In this document: piece by piece, positions 34,601 through 43,862 of the stretch
Position numbering within the stretch: position 1 is the stretch's first letter
How the letters are laid out: each line of letters begins with the position of its first letter
Assembly (NCBI RefSeq): GCF_018130785.1
Contig: NZ_JAFCJT010000002.1
Coordinates: forward strand, 682,001-746,000
Source of the DNA: Bradyrhizobium liaoningense
GTDB lineage: Bacteria > Pseudomonadota > Alphaproteobacteria > Rhizobiales > Xanthobacteraceae
Direction of reading: 5' to 3'
DNA length: 64,000 bases
The notes under the pieces: model-generated
What the model was told of the DNA's origin: nothing
Database searches by the model: none
Seen by the model: only the letters and a program-made list of their open reading frames with translations
Translations under genes and position numbers: made by a program

Positions 34601-34721
34601 TCGGGACCGAGGCGACGGGAAGGAACTCGTAGGCGACGACACCCAGCAGGAACAACCCGATCGACAGCAGCGTGGTCGCGACCGGACGGCGGATGAAGGG
34701 CTCCGAGATCGATGCCATCAC
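31614..34721 (-). CDS. RND efflux permease, MdtC-like (second of a pair)
   Basis: 1035 residues with the RND layout: 12 helices, two large periplasmic loops, and the TM4 Asp-Asp proton relay (GFVVDDAIVMIEN). Its start overlaps the stop of the preceding permease (4 bases, 34718-34721), so the two are made together, as in MdtBC where they form a mixed trimer. It exports drugs, metals or bile-salt-like compounds by proton antiport. Last gene of the operon. Confidence 0.93.
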   Translation of the reverse strand: MMASISEPFIRRPVATTLLSIGLFLLGVVAYEFLPVASVPNVDFPAIFVSASRPGADPSVMAATVASPLERRLGEIAGINQITSTSSLGTTSIQLQFDIGRNIDKAARDVQAAINAALIDLPSDLPTLPRFRKANTAGAPVFVLALTSKTLSASAIYDVADTVLAQRISQVPGVGDVTVSGADQPAVRVQLNPVALSNAGIATDDVRTAIINANPLGPVGIFNGERQSETLSLNKQMRTAKEFRDIIIKSSNGNFVRLSDVADIEDSVRNARSIAWFNKQPAVLIQITKQGDANVIDTVDRVKALIPALKQWIPAGVDISTLVDRTSTIRASVLDMQWTLLATAVLVMVVVFVFLRRLTPTIAAGISVPLALAGTCAGMWVAGFSIDNLSLMALAISVGFVVDDAIVMIENMYRNLEHGMRPLQAALVGARQIGFTVVSISLSLIAAFTPLIFMDGIVGRLLREFSLTLTFAILVSTLVSLTVTPMICAHYIRQTTSGTATLFDRVIEGSLSRVVAFYARSLRTVLQYPLLTLLVFFATIGLTVTLYIKVPKGYFPTDDSGFVIGATRASADISFQSMLGLQQRLAEIVMQDPAVAGIGSTVGSGGGPGGATSNRGTMFISLKPPEERDHVSTQVVIDRLRRALYPVPGIRLFMFAAQDVRAGGRQSDSDYQYTLTSTDLSLLQKWAPIVAKRMESVEGITDISSDRDPGGLQLTLSIDRQKASALGVKVQDIDNALNNAFSQRQIGIIYTQRNQYMTVLEIDPKFQVDPSNLDRIYVAGANDAQVPLSAVVHATRGLAALAVYHSQAFPSTTVSFNLLPNVPLQTATQNVQRAVEELHMPEGIRGSFDGNAGDFARTSGRQPLLILGALVAMYIVLGVLYESLAHPLTIISTLPSAGLGALLALQLTNTPLTVIAFVGIILLIGIVKKNGIMMVDFALDAERQRGLSSAEAIFEACQARFRPILMTTMAALFAGIPLVIATGPGTELRRPLGITIIGGLFVSQILTLYTTPVIYLLIDRLRRRSEPRPLAAPAE

Positions 34722-37700
34722 TGCATCCCCTCGGTGGCGCCCGCGACCGGCGGGCCGCCGGATTCAGCCGGCGGCAGCGCCTGCTCGAGGCGGCGGTTGA
34801 TGCGGTCGAGCGCGAGGTAGATCACGGGCGTGGTGTAGAGCGTCAAAAGCTGGCTCAGCAGCAGGCCGCCGATGATGGAGATGCCGAGCGGAAAGCGCAG
34901 CTCGGCGCCGGTGCCGCTCTCGATTGCGAGCGGCAGCGCGCCGAACAGCGCCGCCAGCGTCGTCATCATGATCGGCCGGAAGCGCAAGAGACAGGCCTGC
35001 ACGATCGCCTCGTTCGGCGACATCCCCTGCCCGCGCTCGGCCTCGAGCGCGAAGTCGATCATCATGATCGCGTTCTTCTTGACGATGCCCATCAACAGGA
35101 TGATGCCGATCAGGCCGATCACCGAAAGATCCTGCCCGCACAGGATCAGCGCCAGGATCGCGCCGACGCCGGCCGAAGGCAGCGTCGACAGGATGGTGAT
35201 CGGGTGGATGTAGCTCTCATAGAGCACGCCCAGCACGATGTAGATCGTGATCACGGCCGCAAGCAGCAGCCAGGGTTGGCCGGCAAGCGCCTTGGCGAAT
35301 TCGGCGGCGTCGCCGGCATAGACGCCGACGATGCTGTTGGGCATCTCGATCCGGGTCTCGATCGTCTTCACCGCCTCGACGGCATCGCCGAGCGCGGCGC
35401 CCGGGGCGAGGTTGAAGCTGAGCGAGATCGACGGGAATTGCGCCTGGTGCGAGATCGCGAGCGGCGCCGTGGTGCGCTTCAGCGTCGCCACGGCGGAGAG
35501 CGGCACCTGGGCGTTGGGTGCGCCCACGATGCTGCTCGACGCGCCCGGCAGATACAGCTTCGACAGGATCGAGGGGTCGCGCTGGTACATCGGCAGCGCC
35601 TCCAGCACCACGCGGTACTGGTTAGCCTGGCCGTAGATGGTCGAGATCTGCCGCTGCGCGAACGCGTCGTTGAGCGTGTCCGTGATTCCCTGCAGGCTCA
35701 CGCCGAGCTGTCCGGCTCGTGTCCGGTCCACGTCGAGCTGTGCCCGCAGGCCGCCCTCCTGCGCTTCCGAGGAGACATCGCGGAACAGCGGATCACGCCG
35801 CATCTCGGCAACGAGCTTGCGCGCCCATTCCGATACCAGCGTCGCGTCGGTCCCGGTCAGCGTGTACTGGTACTGCGAACGGCTCGACTGTGTCGAAATC
35901 TGCACGTCCTGCACCGGCTGGAAATAGACGGTCATGCCGGGGATAGCCGATACCCGTTCCTTCAGCCGGACCACCACCGCGCTGACGTCGTCGCGCCGCT
36001 CGCCGCGCGGCTTCAAGGTCATGACCAGGCGCCCGACATTGGTGGTCGGATTGACCGAGCCTGCCCCGATCACCGAGACGACGCCGACCACGTCAGGATC
36101 GGCCTTGATGGCGTCGGCAACCTCGGCCTGCCGCTTCTGCATCTCCGCGAACGAGACATCTGGCCCCGCCTCCGTCACCGCAGTGATCGAGGCGGTGTCC
36201 TGAAGCGGCAAAAAGCCCTTTGGCGCGACGACGTAAAGGACGAGGGTCGCGACCAGGGTCGCAAATGTCACGAGCAGCGTGGCGCGCTGGCGTTCCAGCA
36301 CCCAGAGCAGCGTCCGGTGATAGAACTCGACGGTGCTATCGATGAAGCGGCTGATCGCGGCCAATCCCGGCACAGCCAGTTCCTCATGGGCATGCTTGAG
36401 CAGCCGCGAGCACATCATCGGCGTCAGCGTCAGCGAGACCACGGCCGAGGTCACGACCGCGATCGTCAGCGTCAGCGCGAATTCGCGGAACATGCGCCCG
36501 ACGAGGCCGGACATGAACAGCAGCGGGATGAACACCGCGATCAACGACACCGTCAGCGAGATCACGGTGAAGCCGATTTCGCTGGCCCCCTTCAGCGAGG
36601 CCTCCATCGCGCTGTCGCCGTTCTCCATGTGGCGGACGATGTTCTCGATCATGACGATGGCGTCGTCGACGACGAAGCCGGTGCCGATGGTGAGCGCCAT
36701 CAACGACAGATTGTCGAGGCTGAAGCCGGCGAAATACATGATGCCGAAGCTGGTGATCAGCGACAGCGGCAGCGCCACGCCCGCGATCAGCGTGGCCCGC
36801 AGCGAACGCAGGAACAGCAGCACCACCAGCGTCACCAGCACGACGCTGAGGATCAGGGTGAACTGCACGTCGCGAACCGAGGCGCGGATGGTGACGGTGC
36901 GGTCGGAGACGATGGTAAGGTTGACGCCGGCCGGAATGGCGCGCTGAACCTTCGGGATTTCCGCCCGGATCTGACTGACGACATCGATGACGTTGGCGCC
37001 GGGCTGGCGCTGGATGTCGATGATGACCGCTGGCGTGCCTTGGTACCAGCCGCCGGTGCGGTCGTTCTCGAGGCCATCCACGATCTGCGCGACGTCGGCG
37101 ATCGTGACCGGCGAGCCGTTGCGGTAGGCAATGATAATAGGCTTGTAGGCGTCCGCGGCGGCGATCTGGTCGTTGGCAGCGATGATGTAGGATTGCTGCG
37201 CGCCGTCGAGTGAACCCTTTGGTCCTGAAACGTTGGCGTTGGCGATCGCAGCGCGCAGATCCTCCATGGCGATGCCATAGGCAGCTAACCGCGCGAGGTC
37301 GGCCTGGATGCGCACGGCCGGCTTCAGTCCGCCGAGTACCGAGACGCGCCCGACGCCGGAGATCTGGCTCAGCCGTTGCGCCAGCAGCGTGTCGGCGATG
37401 TCGCTCATCGCCCGCAGCGAGATCGTGTCGGAGCGCAGTGCCAGCGTCATCACCGGTGCGTCCGCCGGGTTCACCTTGGCGTAGGTCGGCGGATAAGGCA
37501 GCGTCTTGGGCAGCACGCCGGCCGCCGCGTTGATCGCGGCCTGGACGTCCTGGGTCGCGCCGTCAATGTCGCGGTTGAGATCGAACTGAAGCGAGATCTG
37601 GCTGACGCCGAACGAACTCGTCGAGTTCATCGCCGACAGCGACGGGATCTGGCCGAGCTGCCGTTCCAGCGGTGCGGTGATCAGCGAAGCGATGACGTCG

Positions 37701-37867
37701 GGACTTGCGCCCGGAAGCTGCGTCGTCACCTGCACGGTCGGGAAATCGACCTGCGGCAGGGCCGAGACCGGCAGGGAGAAATAGCCGAGCGCGCCGCCGA
37801 TCAGCAGCGCGATGCCGAGCAGCGAGGTCGCGATCGGGCGGCGGATGAAGGGTTCGGAGACGCCCAT
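34718..37867 (-). CDS. RND efflux permease, MdtB-like (first of a pair)
   Basis: 1049 residues. A full RND permease with the TM4 pair in GTGFVVDDAIVMIENIV and internal duplication of helices and periplasmic loops. It follows the membrane fusion gene by 36 bases and overlaps the second permease by 4. Two different permeases after one fusion protein is the MdtABC/MuxABC arrangement. Confidence 0.93.
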   Translation of the reverse strand: MGVSEPFIRRPIATSLLGIALLIGGALGYFSLPVSALPQVDFPTVQVTTQLPGASPDVIASLITAPLERQLGQIPSLSAMNSTSSFGVSQISLQFDLNRDIDGATQDVQAAINAAAGVLPKTLPYPPTYAKVNPADAPVMTLALRSDTISLRAMSDIADTLLAQRLSQISGVGRVSVLGGLKPAVRIQADLARLAAYGIAMEDLRAAIANANVSGPKGSLDGAQQSYIIAANDQIAAADAYKPIIIAYRNGSPVTIADVAQIVDGLENDRTGGWYQGTPAVIIDIQRQPGANVIDVVSQIRAEIPKVQRAIPAGVNLTIVSDRTVTIRASVRDVQFTLILSVVLVTLVVLLFLRSLRATLIAGVALPLSLITSFGIMYFAGFSLDNLSLMALTIGTGFVVDDAIVMIENIVRHMENGDSAMEASLKGASEIGFTVISLTVSLIAVFIPLLFMSGLVGRMFREFALTLTIAVVTSAVVSLTLTPMMCSRLLKHAHEELAVPGLAAISRFIDSTVEFYHRTLLWVLERQRATLLVTFATLVATLVLYVVAPKGFLPLQDTASITAVTEAGPDVSFAEMQKRQAEVADAIKADPDVVGVVSVIGAGSVNPTTNVGRLVMTLKPRGERRDDVSAVVVRLKERVSAIPGMTVYFQPVQDVQISTQSSRSQYQYTLTGTDATLVSEWARKLVAEMRRDPLFRDVSSEAQEGGLRAQLDVDRTRAGQLGVSLQGITDTLNDAFAQRQISTIYGQANQYRVVLEALPMYQRDPSILSKLYLPGASSSIVGAPNAQVPLSAVATLKRTTAPLAISHQAQFPSISLSFNLAPGAALGDAVEAVKTIETRIEMPNSIVGVYAGDAAEFAKALAGQPWLLLAAVITIYIVLGVLYESYIHPITILSTLPSAGVGAILALILCGQDLSVIGLIGIILLMGIVKKNAIMMIDFALEAERGQGMSPNEAIVQACLLRFRPIMMTTLAALFGALPLAIESGTGAELRFPLGISIIGGLLLSQLLTLYTTPVIYLALDRINRRLEQALPPAESGGPPVAGATEGMQ

Positions 37868-37903
37868 GAGATATGCCTGCCGCTCAGGCGGCTGTTGTCG
37901 GGA

Positions 37904-39304
37904 TCATGGCTGCTTGGCTCCACTTCCCGATGCCCCCGGCCCCGGTGCCGGTCCGGTCTGCCCCTTCTGGTCGCCTTCGCTGCTGCTCCGCCTCGCGCGG
38001 TGCTCGCCGTCCTTGCCCTGTCCGTCCTTTTGCCCGTCCTTGGCCTGCCCGTCCTTCTTCTGGCCATCCGGGCCGCGCGTGCGCTTGCGCGGGGCGAGAT
38101 CGGCCGACGGTGTCTGGTCATCGCGGCCGACGACCACCTTGGAGCCGTCGGACAGATTGGCAAAGCCGGTCGTGACGACCTTGTCGGTCGGCGACAAGCC
38201 GCTGGCAATGACGGCGTCATGCTCGTTCTGCTGGGTCACGGTCACCGGCTTGGCGGAGACGACATTGTCCTCGCCGATGACGTAGCTGAAGGTGCCGATC
38301 GGTCCGCGCTGTACGGCCGATGTCGGCACCACCAGCGCCTGCGTCAGGGTCTCGACCTTGAGGCGGACATTGACGAACTGGCCGGGCCAGAGCTGGTAAT
38401 GGGCGTTGGGGAATTCCGCCTTGAGCTTGAGCGTGCCGGTGGTCTGGTCGACCTGGTTGTCGATGCCGGTGAGCTTGCCGGTGTCGATCACGGTGATGCC
38501 GTCGTTGCCGAACACGTCGACCGCGAGCGTGCCCTTCGACGCCGCTGCGTTGACGCGCATGATCTGCTGCTGTGGCAGGCTGAACCACACCGCGATCGGC
38601 TGCAATTGCGTTATCACCACGAGGCCCGTGGTGTCGGCAGCGTGGATGATGTTGCCCTGGTCGACCTGGCGCAGGCCGGCGCGGCCGGAGAGCGGCGCCA
38701 CGATCTTGGTGTAGCTCAGCGTCGCCGCCGCATTGTCGATTGCGGCCTGGTCGGCCTTGACCAGCGCCTCGGTCTGCGCGACCGCGGCGCGCTGGGTGTC
38801 GGCCTGCTGCTTGGAGCCGGCATTGGATGCGGCAAGCTGTTCGTAGCGCGTGAGGTCGATGCGCTGGTTGGCGAGCTGCGCCTCGTCCTGCGCTTTCTTG
38901 GCGACGGCCTGATCATACGTCGCCTGGTAGAGCGCGGGATCGATCTCGCCGAGCACATCACCCTTCTTGACGTCCTGGCCCTCGGTGAACTTCACGGCGA
39001 TCAGCTTGCCGTCGACCTGCGAGCGCACGGTCACGGTGTTGAGCGCGCGGATCGCGCCGACGCCGTCGAGATAAACAGGCACGTCCTGGATCCGGGGCGT
39101 CGCCGCCAGCACCGGCACCGGCAAATCGGGCCGCTGGTTGCGACCGTTCGCCTGCTGCGGCTGCTGATGCCAGACGGTCCAGCCGAAATAGCCGAGCCCG
39201 CCAAGTATGGCGAGCGTGATCAGGGGCATGACGAAGCCGCGGCCGCGCGATTTCTTCGCCGTCCCTTCTTTCGCGCCTTCCTTCGTATCCGGCTTAAAGA
39301 GCAT
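37904..39304 (-). CDS. RND membrane fusion protein, MdtA-like
   Basis: 466 residues: a short Lys-rich cytoplasmic head, a membrane anchor (about 24-46), a biotinyl-lipoyl domain, an alpha-hairpin (about 150-215) and beta-barrel/MP domains, then a long low-complexity Lys/Gly/Gln-rich tail after about residue 400. It links the inner-membrane permeases to the outer-membrane channel. Start ATG 39304 lies inside the end of the outer-membrane gene (11-base overlap). Confidence 0.92.
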   Translation of the reverse strand: MLFKPDTKEGAKEGTAKKSRGRGFVMPLITLAILGGLGYFGWTVWHQQPQQANGRNQRPDLPVPVLAATPRIQDVPVYLDGVGAIRALNTVTVRSQVDGKLIAVKFTEGQDVKKGDVLGEIDPALYQATYDQAVAKKAQDEAQLANQRIDLTRYEQLAASNAGSKQQADTQRAAVAQTEALVKADQAAIDNAAATLSYTKIVAPLSGRAGLRQVDQGNIIHAADTTGLVVITQLQPIAVWFSLPQQQIMRVNAAASKGTLAVDVFGNDGITVIDTGKLTGIDNQVDQTTGTLKLKAEFPNAHYQLWPGQFVNVRLKVETLTQALVVPTSAVQRGPIGTFSYVIGEDNVVSAKPVTVTQQNEHDAVIASGLSPTDKVVTTGFANLSDGSKVVVGRDDQTPSADLAPRKRTRGPDGQKKDGQAKDGQKDGQGKDGEHRARRSSSEGDQKGQTGPAPGPGASGSGAKQP

Positions 39305-40745
39305 TGACCGGTTTCTCCATGCGCGGCTCCCAGCCGCCGCCGAGCGCCTGATACAGGCTGACGATGGCGAGAAGCCGTGCGAGTTGGGCCTGCCACAACG
39401 CGTCTTCGGCCTGAAATAGTGTCTGCTGGACGTTCAGCACAGTCACGATGTCGGCCGTGCCGGCGCGCAATTGCTGCTCGGCGAGATCGAAGGCGCGCTT
39501 CGACGAGGTAACGACATCGCGCTGCAATTGTAGCTTGATCGTGGTCTGCTTGATCGAATACAGCGCGTTGTCGACGTCCGCAAACGACTGGATGATGGTC
39601 TTGCGGTAGGTCTGAAGCAACTCGTCCTGCCGCGCCTTGGCGAATTCGAAATTGCCGAGGATCTTGCCGCCGTCGAAGATCGGCTGCGTGGCGCTGCCGA
39701 CGAGCTGGAAGAAGGCCGCATGCGGCTGGAACAGCGAGACCAGCGCCGAGCTCTGATAGCCGCCATTGCCGGTGAGCTGGATGGTCGGAAAGAACTGCGC
39801 GCGGGCATTGCCGATGTTCGCGGTCGCCGAGGCGAGCTGTGCCTCCTGGCGGCGGATGTCGGGCCGCTGCGTCAATAGCTCCGATGGCAGGCCGGGCGTG
39901 ACGCGCGGGATGGCGATCTTGTTCAGCGAGCCGCCGAGCACGCGGACGCTCTCCGGCGGCCGCGATACCAGCACGGCGAGTGCGTTGACGTTCTGGTCGA
40001 GCGTCTGGCGCAGCGGCGGCACCAGTGCCTTCTGGTTGGCGAGCACGCTCTCCTGCTGGGCGACATCGAGGTCCGTGCCGGTGCCGGCCTTGCGGCGCTC
40101 GCGGATCGCATCGAGGATGCGCTGCGCGCTGGCGATGTTGCTCTGGGCGGTACGCAGGCGATCCTGCGAGGCCAGCACCTGGAAATAGGCGTTGGCGACG
40201 CCGGCGAGCGTCGTCAGGGCGACGACGTCACGATCGAAACGGTTGGCATTCGCCGTCTCTTCCGCCGTTTGCAGCGCATCGCGGTTCTGGCCCCAAAAGT
40301 CGAGCTGGTAGCTCGCACTCAGCGAGGCTGAATAATTGACGACCTCGCGGCCTCCATTGGTGAGACCGGACGATGACGAACCTGAGGTGCGCGAATAGGT
40401 TTCGGAGCCGCCGCCCGACAGGCTCGGCAGCAGCGCCGCGCCTGCCTGCCGGGCCTGTGCGTCGGCCTGGACGATGCGCGCGACGGCCGCGGCGATGTCG
40501 AGATTGACGGTCTGCGCCTCCTCCATCAGTTGCGTCAGCTCCGCGGAGCGAAAGCCGCGCCACCAATCCAGCGACGGCGGCGCATCCGGCTTGCCCGCGT
40601 ATTTGTATTGCGCGGGGACATCGAGCGCGGGATCAGGCAAATCCTGCGTCAGCACGCAGGCGCCTGAACTGGCGGCAAGGCACACCACGGCAACCCATTG
40701 CGCCGCACGCGACGTCCGGAACGTAAGGCCGGGAGATCGCCCCAT
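39294..40745 (-). CDS. outer-membrane efflux lipoprotein (NodT/OprM family)
   Basis: 483 residues from ATG 40745. A signal segment ends at a Cys (SSGAC, about residue 30) that probably becomes the lipidated N-terminus, followed by the two outer-membrane efflux repeats (start PPSLDWWRGFRSAEL; later LLTQRPDIRRQEAQL). It supplies the exit duct for the RND pump encoded downstream. A longer GTG start at 40805 is possible but lacks a better ribosome site. It is the first gene of the operon, so the promoter must lie just upstream. Confidence 0.9.
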   Translation of the reverse strand: MGRSPGLTFRTSRAAQWVAVVCLAASSGACVLTQDLPDPALDVPAQYKYAGKPDAPPSLDWWRGFRSAELTQLMEEAQTVNLDIAAAVARIVQADAQARQAGAALLPSLSGGGSETYSRTSGSSSSGLTNGGREVVNYSASLSASYQLDFWGQNRDALQTAEETANANRFDRDVVALTTLAGVANAYFQVLASQDRLRTAQSNIASAQRILDAIRERRKAGTGTDLDVAQQESVLANQKALVPPLRQTLDQNVNALAVLVSRPPESVRVLGGSLNKIAIPRVTPGLPSELLTQRPDIRRQEAQLASATANIGNARAQFFPTIQLTGNGGYQSSALVSLFQPHAAFFQLVGSATQPIFDGGKILGNFEFAKARQDELLQTYRKTIIQSFADVDNALYSIKQTTIKLQLQRDVVTSSKRAFDLAEQQLRAGTADIVTVLNVQQTLFQAEDALWQAQLARLLAIVSLYQALGGGWEPRMEKPVNAL

Positions 40746-41381
40746 GGCGACCGCAGGACCATCCTGTGTCACATCCACCCCCCGCCGGGCAGATCGATCC
40801 GCCACCGCAGAGCCGGATTAACCGATTCGTGGCGGGACGGCCGGGGGCGTTTATGTAACTCGTTCACAGCCGTGATTCTTTCTGCGGAACCTGAAGTTCA
40901 TACTAGCGGGGCGCGGAACAGGGGGACAGTCCCGCACCTGCGAAATGCGGCCTCGAATGCGTCGATGTCGAACTCGTGCAAATACAAAATATACCTGTGC
41001 CACAGGGCTTTTTTGTATTCCAACCTCGCTCCGAGGCGCATTCAAGCTTACCAAGATTTCATGTGATATTGCCGCCACGCCGACGTCAGGGCCACCGGTC
41101 CCGGCAGGCGCTCCACCGAAACCTGCGCCGCAGCGCACCGCAGCTCCCCCGGCCTTGGCTGAGCGCCCGGCGCGCTATTGTCGGGTGATGGTCTGCATTT
41201 GCGCTGTGCAAACGGCGGTGGACTGCTGGAGGTACCCCGCCAGCACCTTGGCGACCGGCGCAACGCGCACCTATATCATTCATATGATTCGACGCTGACC
41301 GTTTGCGGGGCGCCCTCGGGTCCAGCGATATGGGGCGTATGGGGGCGCCTGGCTCGCGGTCGGACTGCATCCGTTCAGGTA
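40746..41381. other. divergent spacer between efflux operon and CFA synthase
   Basis: About 640 bases holding the promoters of two divergent units. An AT-richer patch (about 40970-41070) stands out from the high-GC surroundings. Frames here have no recognisable content; an open frame running into the CFA gene from 41178 looks like chance. Confidence 0.5.
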
Positions 41382-42623
41382 ATGGATCCGCCGATGTCGC
41401 AGACCATCTCGGTGACGTCAGACACCATAGATTCAGTGCTTGCCGATCTGCCGCGCATCGTTCGGCTCGCACTCAGTTTCGGCGCGCGGCTGCGGCGAGG
41501 CACGCTCGACGTCACCCTGCCCGACGGACGCGTGATCCGCCTCGGCGGCCAGGAGCCGGGCCCGAATGCGGCGATGCGGCTGCACAATTACGGCTTCGCG
41601 TCGCGCCTCATCAACGGCGGCGACATCGGCATCGCGGAGGCCTATCTCGCCGGCGACTGGGACACGCCGGACCTGACGCAGTTCCTCTACCTGTTCTGCG
41701 TCAATCACGATCTGATCCAGGCCATGCTGAACGACAAGCCGCTGATGCGGTTCGTCCAGCTGCTGCAGCACTGGTTCAACCGCAACACCCGCCGTCAGGC
41801 GCGGCGCAACATCCACGCCCATTACGACATCGGCAATGCGTTCTATTCGGCCTGGCTCGATCCCAGCATGACCTATTCCTCGGCGCTGTTCGAGGAGAGC
41901 ACCTCCGATCTCACGACAGCCCAGACCAACAAATACCGCCGGCTCGGCGAGGCGCTCGACCTGAAGCCTGGCCAGACGCTGCTCGAGATCGGCTGCGGCT
42001 GGGGCGGCTTCGCCGAGTTTGCCGCAAAGACCTTCGGCACGCACGTGGTTGGCCTCACGATCTCGACCGAGCAGCGCGATTTTGCGCAGAAGCGCATTCA
42101 CGAGGCGGGCCTTGCCGAGCAGGTCGAGATCCGTCTTCAGGATTATCGCGACGAACGCGATCGCTACGACCGCATCGCCTCGATCGAGATGATCGAAGCC
42201 GTTGGCGAGCGGTTCTGGCCGAAATATTTCGCCCAGTTGCGGGACCGGCTGCTGCCCGGCGGACTCGCCGGCATCCAGGCGATCACCATCCAGGACAGGC
42301 TGTTCCAGGGCTACCGGCGCGAGGTGGACTTCATCCAGCGCTACGTCTTTCCGGGCGGCATGCTGCCCTCGCCCGCCGTGCTCAAGTCGCTTGGCGACAG
42401 GTTCGGCCTGCCCGTCGTTCGCGAGCGCATCTTCGGGCAGGATTATGCCAAGACGCTGGCCACCTGGCGGAATAACTTCCAGACGGCCTGGCCGGGCCTC
42501 GTGCCGCTCGGCTTCGACGACCGGTTCCGGCGGCTGTGGGAGTATTACCTGTCCTATTGCGAGGCCGGATTCCTGTCCGGGAATATCGACGTCCGGCAAG
42601 TCATCTTTGCAAAGCAGCAATAA
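41382..42623 (+). CDS. cyclopropane-fatty-acyl-phospholipid synthase
   Basis: 413 residues. The SAM-binding motif LEIGCGWGGFAEF and the flanking YSSALF, QDYRD and IEMIEAVGERFWPKYF segments are those of CFA synthases. The enzyme methylenates cis double bonds of membrane phospholipid acyl chains using SAM, which stabilises membranes in stationary phase or acid. Start ATG 41382 or ATG 41394 (12 bases later); the second gives a conventional MSQTIS N-terminus. A single gene. Confidence 0.94.
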   Translation: MDPPMSQTISVTSDTIDSVLADLPRIVRLALSFGARLRRGTLDVTLPDGRVIRLGGQEPGPNAAMRLHNYGFASRLINGGDIGIAEAYLAGDWDTPDLTQFLYLFCVNHDLIQAMLNDKPLMRFVQLLQHWFNRNTRRQARRNIHAHYDIGNAFYSAWLDPSMTYSSALFEESTSDLTTAQTNKYRRLGEALDLKPGQTLLEIGCGWGGFAEFAAKTFGTHVVGLTISTEQRDFAQKRIHEAGLAEQVEIRLQDYRDERDRYDRIASIEMIEAVGERFWPKYFAQLRDRLLPGGLAGIQAITIQDRLFQGYRREVDFIQRYVFPGGMLPSPAVLKSLGDRFGLPVVRERIFGQDYAKTLATWRNNFQTAWPGLVPLGFDDRFRRLWEYYLSYCEAGFLSGNIDVRQVIFAKQQ

Positions 42624-42719
42624 GAGTTTGCGGGGGCGGCTTGCAAGGGTCGCTTGTAAGGCCCGCCACCCTACTTTAGGGTCGCGCCCACCCTATGATC
42701 CAGCCGGTAATTGCCTGAC

Positions 42720-43754
42720 ATGACCATCAAAAATGACGTTGTCGAAGCCATCGGCAACACCCCGCTCATCAAGCTCAAGCGCGCCTCCGAACTGACCGGC
42801 TGCACCATTCTGGGCAAGGCCGAGTTCATGAATCCGGGCCAGTCGGTGAAGGACCGCGCCGGCAAATGGATGATCCTGGAGGCCGAGAAGCGCGGCGAGC
42901 TCAAGCCGGGCGGTCTCGTGGTGGAGGCGACCGCCGGCAACACCGGAATCGGCCTCGCGGTCGTGGCGAGCGCGCGCGGCTACCGCACGCTGATCGTGAT
43001 CCCGGAGACGCAGAGCCAGGAGAAGAAGGATTTTCTGAAGCTGTGCGGCGCCGAGCTGATCGAGGTGCCGGCCCTGCCCTATGCCAATCCCAACAATTAT
43101 CAGCATGTCGGCCGCCGGCTCGCCGACGAGCTGCGCAAGACCGAGCCCAATGGCGTCCTGTTCGCCGACCAGTGGAATAACCTCGACAACGCCAAGGCGC
43201 ACTACGAGTCGACGGGCCCCGAGATCTGGGAGCAGACCGGCGGCAAGGTCGACGGCTTCGTCTGCTCGGTCGGCAGCGGCGGCACGCTCGCCGGCGTCAG
43301 CCGTTATCTGAAAGAAAAGAACAAGGACGTCCGAATCGCCTGCGCCGATCCGCATGGTGCCGGCATGTTCGAATATTTCCGCACCGGCGATGCCAAGGCG
43401 ACGCCGGGTGGCTCGATCACGGAAGGTATCGGCCTCAACCGTGCGACCGCGATCGTCGAGAGCGCGAAGGTGGATGACGCCTATCTCGTTCCCGATGCGG
43501 AAGCCGTCACGGTGATCTACGAGCTGCTCCAGCACGAAGGCCTGTGCCTCGGCGGTTCCACCGGCATCAATATCGCCGGCGCGATACGACTCGCGAAACA
43601 GCTCGGGCCCGGCAAGACGGTCGTCACCGTGCTCTGCGATTCCGGCAGCCGCTATCAGTCAAAGCTGTTCAATGCCGACTTCATGCGCGCCAAGAACCTG
43701 CCGGTGCCGGAATGGTTGGAGAAGCGCAGCAACATCAAGCCGCCGTTCGTCTAG
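42720..43754 (+). CDS. cysK: cysteine synthase A (O-acetylserine sulfhydrylase)
   Basis: 344 residues of fold-type II PLP enzymes. Lys44 in NPGQSVKDR is the PLP Schiff-base lysine, and VEATAGNTGIGLA is the substrate loop that binds the acetylserine carboxylate. It joins O-acetylserine and sulfide to make cysteine. ATG 42720 is preferred over TTG 42711, nine bases upstream. The sulfur theme continues with metC at 48763, although the aap genes lie between and run the opposite way. Confidence 0.96.
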   Translation: MTIKNDVVEAIGNTPLIKLKRASELTGCTILGKAEFMNPGQSVKDRAGKWMILEAEKRGELKPGGLVVEATAGNTGIGLAVVASARGYRTLIVIPETQSQEKKDFLKLCGAELIEVPALPYANPNNYQHVGRRLADELRKTEPNGVLFADQWNNLDNAKAHYESTGPEIWEQTGGKVDGFVCSVGSGGTLAGVSRYLKEKNKDVRIACADPHGAGMFEYFRTGDAKATPGGSITEGIGLNRATAIVESAKVDDAYLVPDAEAVTVIYELLQHEGLCLGGSTGINIAGAIRLAKQLGPGKTVVTVLCDSGSRYQSKLFNADFMRAKNLPVPEWLEKRSNIKPPFV

Positions 43755-43766
43755 GCCGGCAGCCTT

Positions 43767-43858
43767 GTAGGGTGGGCAACGCGAAGCGTGCCCACCACAA
43801 CTGTCTCGATCGCGGAAAGATGGTGGGCACAGCGCAAATGCGCCTTTGCCCACCCTAC
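43767..43858. repeat. inverted repeat element of the GTAGGGTGGGC type
   Basis: GTAGGGTGGGCAACGCGAAG begins the element and CCTTTGCCCACCCTAC ends it, with inner pairing GTGCCCACCA / TGGTGGGCAC. This is a dispersed Bradyrhizobium-type palindrome. It fills the gap between the convergent cysK and aapP genes and can serve as a two-way terminator. Confidence 0.7.
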
Positions 43859-43862
43859 GAGG

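Noticed and set aside
31332..34820. Very long open frame on the + strand opposite the RND permeases (also 34712-37213 + and 6708-10160 +)
   Set aside because: Antisense shadows of high-GC coding sequence: Arg/His/Asp-rich, no family features, and fully covered by clear genes on the other strand.
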